Positions 18,801 to 30,800 of a stretch of DNA of 64,000 nt are shown one piece after another; position 1 is the stretch's first letter, and each line of letters starts with the position of its first letter. The stretch lies in contig CASFBF010000010.1 in NCBI GenBank assembly GCA_949292985.1, forward strand, positions 77,485-141,484, in the 5' to 3' direction. This DNA is from an uncultured Bacillota bacterium (GTDB lineage Bacteria > Bacillota > Clostridia > Christensenellales > UBA1242). Position numbers and translations under genes: made by a program. Below the pieces are notes generated by a model. That model was not told the DNA's origin and made no database searches. It saw only the letters and a program-made list of their open reading frames with translations.

Positions 18801-21800
18801 TTATTAACTGTGCTAAAACCTGAGAAATTTGTAGTCATAACATAACCAGTGTCAAGCATCTTTTCATCATCACTTACAGCAAGCACTAGTTGAGATGAAT
18901 AGTAATTGTTGTTTGTTAAACTTGCACTTCCCCCATCACCTATAAGTGCGCTTGTTATGTATGCTGATGAAGCAAGTCGTGGATTATTATTTGTAAATGC
19001 TATTATATTGCCTTCTGCTGTAATGTTTGGTGTCTCCGCATCGTTCCCAGATTGTCCTACGATACCACCAAAATAGTATTTATCTACCTGAGAAGCACTG
19101 TCCCCGCTATCAGTATATGAATAAATCACATCTCCATAGTTTACAGTGTTTTTAACTGATATTGCGCCTGCATTCCCGTCAAATATTTGGCCGATAATTC
19201 CCCCAATAGAATGTGTTTTGTTTGTGTTTGGAACACTGAATTTAAAAGCACCACCAAACACAACATTTTGAATTGTTTTGCTTGTGGTATCACTTATGTT
19301 ATTAACGGACCCAATAAATCCACCTGCATTTACATTATTTTGTGTATTGATAAAGAAGTTTGAAAGAACTTTAATGCTATAATTTGATGAATCTCCCTTG
19401 ATTGATATTCCTTGATTATCCGCATTAGCATAAGAAGAACTGCCTATCACTCCACCAATGTTTATGGTTCCATTAGTTCCCTCAGTAGTCGAGATAGATG
19501 TGATACTATTTGACTCAAAACTTTCAACTTTAACACTATTACCTTGATTGCTTCCTATTAAATCACCTACATTTAATGCGGTTGTTGTTTTAGCCACAAA
19601 GCCAACATAATTATCTCCGTCAAAATTGTAAGTGTTATTGTTTCCATTAGAATCTGAAACCAAATTCACGCTTGAATAGTTAATCCCAATGAAGCCACCA
19701 AAATTCATGCTTTCAACATCAATAGAGTTAGTACTATTTGCTACAAAAACGGTTTTGCTTAATGAAGCCTTATTATTTTTGAAAGCGTCAAAACTTACAT
19801 CAACATTCGAAACAACACCCAGCGTCGCGTTGTTCTCACCAATAAGTCCGCCAATTGAAAGTTGTCCATCAAACTCTGAGTAAGTATCTTCAGCACTGAA
19901 TGTTTGCAATGTGCCATTTACATCAAGATTTTGAACATTGAACGAGCCTTCTGCCTTCCCAAACAATAATCCAAAGTTTGTATTTGTTAATTTATAATTT
20001 GTAGCGTTGATGTTACCTAATTGTATTAAAGTCGATATTGAACTATCCCTAGTAGAAGTGTTGCTTACTTCAAAATTTTGAAGTATTGCACTTCCTGCAA
20101 TACCGCCAATTTGAGCGCTAGAAGCAGAAGTGTTAACACTTAAAACAACCGTTTGAGAATATGATTGTTTTGTTGTAAGTGTTAATCTTGCATTTTGTGA
20201 AGAAATTTCACCAAAATATCCACCTAAGTTGAGTGTTCCTGTACTTCCAGCAATGCTTATTGAAGAAGTTAAAGTTGAGCCTTCCGTTACAGTACCAGTA
20301 AGTTCTGGTGCTTTTACTTCAATAACCATGCCTGCATAATTTTGCACTGGCGTTGTAGGCTCAGACGGCTCGGTTGGCGTACCATCATCAGTTGAAGCAC
20401 TTTTTACATTTTCATTAAGCGAACCCACATACAAACCAGCATAAATATTTCCACTGGTTGTTGCATTTACTTGGAATACATTTTCTCCGTGTTCTAAATT
20501 AGGATGTTTAATTGTAATATCTTGAATTCTAAGTGCTTCAAAAATAGAATTTTGTGAAACACTACCTGCAAGTAATCCGGCATTGTTACTATTAAATTGT
20601 ATATAGCTTGAACCGCTTCCGTTATCACCACTATTTCCAGCATTACAACAGAAAATAAATTGTATACTTTTGAACGAAGTATTAACGGCACTAGGAACAA
20701 GCAGTCCCGCACTTGAAGCGACAGACTCAATAATTATAGGCGAACGAACATAAAGTTTAACGCCTTCAATATTTGCATCGGTAACGCCTGCAGAGGAAAT
20801 TACACCTCCACTGATTTTTTGCGTTTGTTGATTTTGTTCGAAAACGATATTTAAGTTTTTAACATTTAAGCCTGAACCAGTAGTACCAAATAAAGGTTTA
20901 TCTATTATAATTCCTGGATAGCCTGAGCCTGATGCTCCTCCAATTTCCTCATAGTAAGATGTTCCAATAATAGTTGGAGAATTATCTACACCCCAATCAG
21001 AAGAAGTTGTGTACCCTACAATTATTCCTGAGAAACCTTCAATGTTAAAATCATAGTTTCTTAAATCAACCATGCCATAACTATCGCTGTCGGCATATCT
21101 TCCCCTAACCCTTACTTCAACTGACGAATTTTGCATTCTAGCAAGAACGATTTCAACATTGTTTTGGTCGAGATAAATATAATTTACGCTATTAACAAAT
21201 TTGATTTCAGGGTAGAGTTTTCCTGTTGTATGAATCCAATTTTCATTACTCCAAGCCTTTGAGTTAATAAACGCACCGTTTGTAATTGTAAAGCCCTCAT
21301 TTTCAGATGTAAAAGTTGAAACAGAAGGGATAACAAAATAATATTCCAAATCTGATGCTTCAGAATAATTTTCATACGGTACAACATTGATTTTTACACC
21401 ATTTGCAGAGTAAGACTTCATATACCCAAAGGATTTAAGTGATGTGATTTCACTTGCCCCAACACCTTCTGAACTGCTGATTGCGGTTGTTGAAGGCATA
21501 ACAACAATTGTCGCACCATTTTTAACAAAGCCAGCCACAGCATAAACATTTGCTGTTGTTGTGTCTACGGCTGATTGTAAATAATAAGGATTATCAATAA
21601 CACCATAATGAGCAAATGAGTTAACTGATGACATAACTAACTTAGCGTTTTCTTCAACAACACCAAACAAGCCACCGAAAGAATGTTCTGCAGTTTGTGT
21701 TATTGCACCACTGCCATTATATTGACCACCATAAGCGAACACATCGCCGATTGAATAAACTTCTTGCAAATAAAGGTTAGTAGAGATTCTTAATTGTGTA

Positions 21801-24800
21801 GCATTGTTATCAATATAGTAATTATTCCCAGCAATCAAAGCACCAGCAATACCACCTGCATATGAAACGCCATCAGAAGTATAATTGATTGCGTTCAGTT
21901 TGTTATACCCCACATAAATTGATCCAGAAGCCATAACGCCCATCAGTCCGCCTACGTATTTTGGATAATATCGATACTCGCTGGTCCCTGCTTGACCTTT
22001 GTATTTAAACAAATCAAGCACGCCCCTTTCTGTTGTGTTAGCGCCGTTTATATAATAATTATTTGTGTTTGCCTCAATGTTGTTTTGAACATTTTCTTCG
22101 TGCTCTGAATAAAGTTGATAGAATTGGCCATTTGCTAATCCTGCAATTCCGCCTGCAAAATAGTTGTATGAAAGAATATTTGCATAAGTATTTTCACCCT
22201 TTGCAATAACTATTCCAATATCTTGTGCCTTGGTTTGATAGCCTGTGTAACCAAATACGCCACCTGCTATTTCACCACGAACATCAACTGAACCTTGCGT
22301 TAAAAGTTTAGACACAGTATAATCAATGCCCGCATCGCTTGTATAAACAAAACCTGTATAAGTTGCTTCTAAAGAATTATAAATATCCAAATAACCAACT
22401 ATTCCACCAGCGAGCGAAACTTGTCCTACTCCACCATTGTTCAAGTTGTTTGAATAGAAATTATTTATATTTTGACGCTGGCTGTTTCTAATATTAGACG
22501 GATTAAAGCCACTTCTATACAACATACTTGACAATGAAGAATTAGAATTATCATTATCGTCATAGTAAGAGGCTTGCACAATAATATCATTCACTGTCAA
22601 GCCTTTAAGTGTTGTCTGCCCAAATGCAGCGCCGATAATACCACCTGCGATATTTCTTCCCAACACACCAACGCCAGAAGATGTGCTGTCTGGTTCACTT
22701 TGTGACAAATCAATGTTGAAAATAGTAGAATTTTGAACAAGTCCTACAAGTCCACCTACGACATATGAATTTGAAGCGGTAACATTATCCATCAGCAAAT
22801 CAATATTTTTAATAACTGCATTTTTGGCTTGCATAAACAGACCTGCCGAATTATTAGAAGAGCGAATCGAAACATTATTAACCGAGAAACCATTTCCGTC
22901 TAATATTCCAGTGAAAGTTTTATCTATTGATTTGACTTCGGCATTTCCTTGTGCATTGTTGAGTTCAGATAAATCAATATCTGCAACAAACCTATAAGCA
23001 CCAAATATTTCACTGCTATTAAAGTATGCACTTACGTAAGTGGAAGTGGAATCACCCATTGCATTTTTAAAATCAGTAGCCGAACCAATTAAAATAGGAT
23101 TTATGGCATTACCATATGCAGTATTATATTTTATTGCAGAAGAATCGGAAGTGTTTTCTAAAATAGCATAAGGCAAGAAATACACATCTTTATCACTAGG
23201 ATCCACGACATAATATCTATGGCTGACAGTTAAAGTTTGAGTGCTTACAAGTTGTGGACCATAATCAGTCATCAACCAAACGCCATCATCTGTTGAATTT
23301 TCACTTGCGAAAATAAAACCATAATAAGCATTTTCTGATTTAATTTCATTTTTATCCACAAGCGACGCTTGATTTGAAATTACATTTTGAACATCGCTTG
23401 AAGAATCGTCATTGTAATTTTCATTTATATAATATGACAATTCTATTTTGCCAGTATTTAAACTATTCCCGTTTTTATCAACACCTGAAAAACTTAACTG
23501 TAACAAGTCTGCCATTTCTATATAAGAAGCAGATAGAGAATTTTCAATAAATCCTTGGTTTGTGTAAACAAAACCTGCACTTGATCTACTTTTAAGTTCT
23601 GTATCATTTTTGATTAAAATATTTGAGTAGCCATCAGAAATAGTTCCACTTACTAAATTATTAACAACGAAACCTGAAACAACACCTCTTGAAGAAATGT
23701 TCGTTTGTTTTAAATGAACAGAAGTAATTTCTTCGCCTTGTTTTTGTTGTCCTGCTGCCTGAACATAAGAAGTTCTTATCTCTCCTGAATTGCTAATTAC
23801 AAATCCTGCTGTTTGCGATGAAGTTAAAGAAGCGCTGTTTGTGATTTGAATATTCTTAACACCTGAGGATGCGATCTCTCCTGAATTTGTAATCACAAAC
23901 CCTGCCATTTGCCCCTGAGCCGAGAGCACGAAATTAGGCAATGATAGAGTGGAATAAGTTGTTCGATTGGTATCTTCAATTTGTTCACCAATAACGATAA
24001 TTTCATCTCCGCCTACTTTTGAATTTGTAATACTACCAGCATTGGTAATCACGAACCCTGCAACGTTGCTTACTATTGAAGAATCACCTATATAATATGG
24101 AGTTGAACCTTTAACGAAATTTACAATAATTCCCACATCTCCGCTAGTAACCGTGGCATTATCATTTTCATAAGCGATTACCTCGCAATTAGTAATTACC
24201 CCGTTGTTAGTAATAGCAAAACCTGCAATATTGATAGTACTATAACCTGAAGAAGTGGTATCTACGGTAATCTTGCCCCCACTATAATAATCAACTTTTG
24301 TATTTTTAATGGTTGAAGTAGTTGGTATGTCTGTGAAAAGCGCCAAATTTAAAGTACCCGAACCCTGTGTGTTAAATGATTGAATATGAATAGTATGTCC
24401 ATTTCCATCAAGGTTTTTAAAGTTGGTGGCAGAAATTGGAGTATAATTTTGTAAATAAATATCATTTAAAAGTATATAATCTTGCGCTGTGCCTTCTTGC
24501 GCAACTTGCAAGAAATCTTCAGCGTTTTCAATTAAAAGAGGCAAATCCAAATAAGATAAAACATTAACATTTACAGCAAATGTGGTGGTAATTGGATATG
24601 AAACATTTTTATTTGAAAGGGAAATTACATCTTTTAATGTTATCTGAATTGGAGTAGAAGTTGTTACTAAACCTAATACAGTCAAAATACCATTAGAATT
24701 TTCATCTGATTGTTTATATGTTAATCGGAAATTAGCATTTGAGTATGTCCATACCCCATCACTTGTTGGCTCAAATTTTAGTTTTTGATTGTTGATGTAC

Positions 24801-27800
24801 AGGCGTTCGTAAATTGGAATTGGGTTGTTATTTTGATAGTTTATGGCAAAAGTTTGATCTTCATTTATATAACTTCCTTTTTCTGAGAAATCATTTCTTG
24901 CTCTATAAAGGTTGTTTGCCAATTCAACTTCGTCTGGATTAGAGTAGTCATATGAATAAGTTTCAGGGGTAAAATTATAATCGAAATCTATAGTTATAGG
25001 AATACCTATGTACGCATCAAGAACGTCCAAGTTTAAATTGTCGTTATGAGATGCTCCATAAACTTCTGCGCTAGTAGGCAAGAAATCAACAATGGTAATA
25101 TACGCATACGAAGTTTTAATTTCTTGAACACCATTTATTGTTCTAGAAACCTGTGCACGAACAGAGAACTCACCATTCTTTACAACTGGTTCTTCATTTT
25201 CAATTAAACCTGTTAAAATACCGGCATCTAATTTTGCATACAAATTTACATACAAAGTATATGTACCATTTCCGTTATCAAATTTTTCCCAAGTATTTTC
25301 AGGTGCGATAGTAATTCCTGATGTGTTTTCAGGAATAAGAGCATCTAATGTTTGATCATTTCTAAGTAAAATTGAAAGTTGAAGATTTCCACCTTTCGCA
25401 ATAAGCGCACTAACATCTCCATCAATAGTGATTTCTGCTTCAGGCAAAAAGGAAATATATAATTCAAAATCAGAAGTTTGACAAACCAAATCGCCGTTTG
25501 CATCATAGAAATTAGCAGAGATAACAAACTTTGTATCCTGAGCAATATTTCCAGCGGCTGTTAATCTGAAAGCGAAGAAACCATCATCTACTCTGCCAAT
25601 GCGAACACCATTTGCGATATAAATAACATTAGAAGAAGAGTCTGTTGTATATTGAGATGTGGATTGCTCAAATCTGTTCATCTTTGTTATACCAAGTACA
25701 GCGCCATCGGAATTTTGATATGTCAAAGTCATATATTCGTAATATGCAAAGTCAGGGTCTATTACAACTTCCATAATAGAACTACGGCCAGGCGATATAA
25801 CTGAAACCACTTCATCTGTTCTCGAATAAACATTTACACCATTTTTTGAGGTTGTGTTATCTGACTTATAATTTGTAATATCAATATGATTTATTGGCTG
25901 ACTTGATAATGTTAAATCAATCTTTGAGTTTTCTTTATTCGTAGTTCCTGTTTTAGACGAAACAAACAAACTATAATATTCATCGTCCATTATAGTTGAT
26001 CGATAATTGTTGGCAATAGAAATTGTCAGTTTATATGAAATAGAAGTTGTTGTAATATTATAAGCGAGTTTAGAAACGTGAATATTTATGATGTCTTCGC
26101 CAGCGAATGAATAAACAAAGTTATCACCTTGTTGTAGTGAAGATAGAAATGCTTGTGATTGATTTTTCATTATGGAAAGAACCAAATCATCATTTGGCTC
26201 ATCGGTTACAAGCACAACATCAAGAACAGAATCGTAGGCTGGTACAATATTGAGTGAATCAGCGCTTATTCGAATATCATTTGCGCCCAAAACAGGCGTG
26301 ATAGAAATTTCGCGTAAAGTTGATTCCATAATAGCATTGTTATATTCTTCAGCCAAATTATTAACTGAAATTTGAGCCTTTACAGTAAATGAAGTTTGAT
26401 TTTCTAATGCTTCTTTTGTACCTGACTTTACTGTAATGTTCCCCACCATACCATTAGTGGACAATTCTACATAATTTTTTAAATTATCATTGTCCAAAGT
26501 CATGTTTATTTTGGTGGAGTTCAACATTAGATTAAAGGCTTGGCCACGCAAATAAACAATGTTCGTGGTGGAAAAATTAACGATGTCAGTTTTACCTTCT
26601 TGAATAGTAAATCCTGATGTTTCAATATTATTATGTTCAACAGTGAAATCTTCTATCAAATACAAAATTTTTATAGCGAAAGGTTTGTTTTGAGTATAGT
26701 TCTGTTTTGAAGATATAGTTAAATTGAAATCTCCTATATCTTTTAGAATTATATTGCTTCCAACAACTTCCGCAATATTGCTGTTGCTACTTACAGCCAC
26801 CAATTTATTCCCACTTTCTCCAAACAATTTAGTCAATGAAATAGTGTTATATGATGTAAGTTCACTATTTTGACTATCTGAGAGATTTGAAGAATTGCGT
26901 AATTTATAAAAATACAATATGCCACTGTTATCGTTTACCTTAACAGACTGATTTGTATCTTCAATATTAAAATTAAGAACGCTTTCAGTGTATTCATTCT
27001 GGTAGAAAGTTAAATGTGCTTCGCCATTTCTAACATATTCTTTAAAATTGGTTGTATCACCAGTAAAAATCCAATTCTGCAAGTTATTTTGGCTCTGATA
27101 ATTGATTCCATTTCCCCAATAAACATCAAAATTATCAAGATTTCCCTTTCCTTTTTCAGCAATGCCATTATAAATCATGGAGAAAGAGTTTACAACACTT
27201 CCACTTTCTGCATATCCCACAAAAGCGCCTATTGTAGCGTTTTCAACATTTAATAATGGATTTTTTGTTGATGAACTGTTGTCAAAGTCGTAATTATACA
27301 CATAACTGTGGCTAATTTCTCCACCTACCATATACCCAACAAATCCACCTGCATATTCGGCAGTGATTAAATTGGTGATATTAGTAGTAACCGTTTCCCC
27401 ATCTATTTCTTGTGATGATAGAGCGAACACATAAAACTCCGCATAAGCATTTGAAATTGTTCCGCTGTTATATCCTGCAATTAAACCTGCATATGTCATT
27501 GTGTCTGCTAATTCAATGCTTGCGCCTTCCACTCTTACATCACTGATGGAGCCTGTGTTATAACCAGCAACTGCACCTCCAAAAATATTACCGTCTTTTT
27601 CAAAACCGCCAGCAACTTTACTAGGTGAAACAGTAGTCTGTGTACTGTTTACGGAAATTGTAATATTACTCAATGTTCCTGCATTTGAATTTGCAACAAA
27701 ACCTCCGCCTGTAACATTACCTACAAAGGTCAATTGTTTTACAGTACCTTGTCCTGCTATATTCTCGAACAGTGGTTTAGATTCGCCAGTAAAATTGATT

Positions 27801-30800
27801 ACAACGTTCTGATCATACCCCTTTAACGAACCTGTTAAAGATGAAAGTGAAGCCCAATTATTTAAATTCAAAGAATTCATCAAAACATAGTGTTTGTTTG
27901 TTTCTATATTTTTTAGTTGGGTTTCAGTATAAATTCTTGTTGCAGTTGCCTCACTTAAACCATCGGCAACAACAACTTCAATGCGTTTTATAAATTGGTT
28001 GTAATAAACTTTTGTTTGAGTTGTGCCCTCTATTTTATTGTAGTAACCCAAACATATTTCTTCATAATTGTTATGCAGTTCTGTCAGTGGAGTCAATTTA
28101 GTAACTGCGGTTTTTCCTTCGTCAACAAAATAAACGAACTGTTCGATACCTTTTTTAACTCTAACAGCATCTTTTGGATAAATATAGATATAACCTGTCC
28201 CTCCAATTGTAGCCCCCGCTTTAATGCTAACAACACCTAAATCACTAATTTCTACCAAATCTGGTTGTGTGCCTGCATTAGGAACAAAAGAATATGCAAT
28301 GTCAGTATTATGAGCATCACTTGGTTGTACGTCTGTTATAAGTGGATAAGTTTTATCAGAAGTAGAACTACCATATATGTCAAGATAAATTATGCCATCA
28401 CTTGAAGAGTTTTCCCAATCTATACTTTCAACTCTGTCAGCATTTTCAATAACTAAATCGATAGTGGCATAGTAAGTGGTGTTAAAAACTGTATATTGAA
28501 TTTCAATTTGATCAACAAATGAATGATAGCCATTGGTAGTTTTAGCAGAAACATCAAAAGTAATATTTTTGTTGGTAATAACAATGTTTTCAATATCATA
28601 GTTATCAAATTGAATATAATCGGAACCATTCACTCCATTTTGTTCAATAACTGAAACAAAAGATAAGAAATCGTTACCAAAATATGTCACATTATTGCCA
28701 TCATTTCTATAAGAAATAGTAACTTTTGAAGTTGCCAAATCTTTTTCTTCTTGTGCAACAGAATCAAGAGCAGTTAATACTAAATTGGTTGGATTTGCGG
28801 ATAATTTAGTAGGAGACGTATAACTTTCAAGATAGAAAATTCTGTATGCTAAAATTTGTCCATGCGCTTGATCATAACCTGTAAATGTAAAGAGTACATA
28901 ACCTTTAAAATCGTTAGAAGCCAAAGTAAGTCTGTTTGTAGAATAATCAAAAGTTGCGTATTTATCTTGTTCGGTTTCAGCGTTAACAAACAAACCTAAA
29001 ATTTCATCAAGGTTATCCGCACTGATGTTTTCAGGGCTGGCTTCATCAAAATATCTGAACGCGAAAGAAATTCCTGTTGCAGAATTGGTATTTAAATTTA
29101 ACGTAACACTGCTTCCAAGTTTCATGATCAAAGATTGAAGAGAATAATTGGAATTTAAAGCACCAAAATCTTGATTTTGGTATTGCACTTGTGAAATTGA
29201 GGTACTAGATTGTCCCTGATGAGTTACAGAGGCTTCGACCATAGGCAAATAAGGTGCAACGACAATGTTTTCAATAGATCTGAAACCATTTTCGTGAGTA
29301 ATATACAGCGTTATAGTCAAATTTTCGTTGGAAATGTTTTGTTTAATATTTGAAACATTAAAACTAACTGTTCCTGTTCCTGAGTTAAAAGCAAAATTTG
29401 AAACTTTAAATAAATCACTTTCAACTTCATTTAAAGCCAAACCTTTGTTTATCCCTATAAGTGAATTGGAACTAACTTCAACTTGAATTGTGTTTTCCCC
29501 ATATGTAGAAACATATCTAATATCTTGACTTCCTATGCTAAAATTAGTGTTTGGCGAACGATAACAAACTAATTTTGTTTCCAAACAAACGGTTGGTGAT
29601 TGTTGCGAAACAAATTTACAGTTAATTTGTGTTTCTTCAACAAAATTTTCGGCAGTTTTTATATAAATAAGCGAATTGTTTGCAATTCCTTCTGCAATAT
29701 AAACACCATTTTTTTCTTGTAAAGTAATTTGCTGGCCTCTGTCATTATAAAGGCGAATGTAATTATTTATATTTTGTCCACCATCAGCATACAATTCAAC
29801 ATCAAAAAGTGCTTTATCATTTGCTACCGTATCAGGCCCTAAATTAACCACAAAAGGACGACCAAACTGAAAAGAACTGTCGCCGTTGTAATTATCGTAT
29901 ATATCAAGAATATCACCCGAAGTTACAATTTGGTTGTTTGATGTAACCTCAATTCTGTCGATAACATCAACAAGATTGATTTTAAAGTTAACCGAAGATT
30001 TTATATAACTAAAACCGTCATACCCTACATCGAAACTTACATCGAGAACTTCTGGTGCAAGATTTGAATCATTGGCTTTTGTTTTAATTTTATAGATAAT
30101 TTGAGTAGAAGTTTCTGAAACTGACGTGTTATATGTTGTAATGCTGATTCTATCACTTGCCTCGCCGATAGAATTTTTGACATTTCTACTTACAGTCAAT
30201 TCTGGCAAATCCCCACCTGTTGGCGCATTAACAACCATTTTTACATAACCAACAGCTTCTTCTTGCGAATCGTCATTTTTAACCAAATTGAAAGTTTCAT
30301 TTTCTGTTATTTCATCACTAAAAGCATCAGGATTTCTTGAAAATTCAAGTTGAACATTTGGCAAAGCATTTATTACCGTCAAATTTACATCTGCATAAAA
30401 TTCTGGCTTATATACTGAAACGGCTTTAAGCAGAACATTTGTTAAGGAGCATTCTTCGCCAACAAACAGCACGTTGCCCTGCAATGAAATATTTTCATCT
30501 ATACTTACAAGTTCCCATTCAACGTCTTTGCGATTACTCTCTCCACCTTCTCTTGAAGTAAAAGACAAAAATCTATCACTGTCAAGAATTGTGGTTTCGC
30601 CCTTAACTACATACTGATTACTGAATTCACTTGAATCTTGCTTTTGCTTAACGCCAAGGATATCACTGTAAACATAAATGTTAATAACTTTCTGTCCATT
30701 TCCTTCATAGGATCGCAATACAATGGACGCATTGCCTTCACTTTTGCCTACGATGCTGATTGTGGTTGAATTGGTATTTTGATTGTAAACAGCGGTGGTT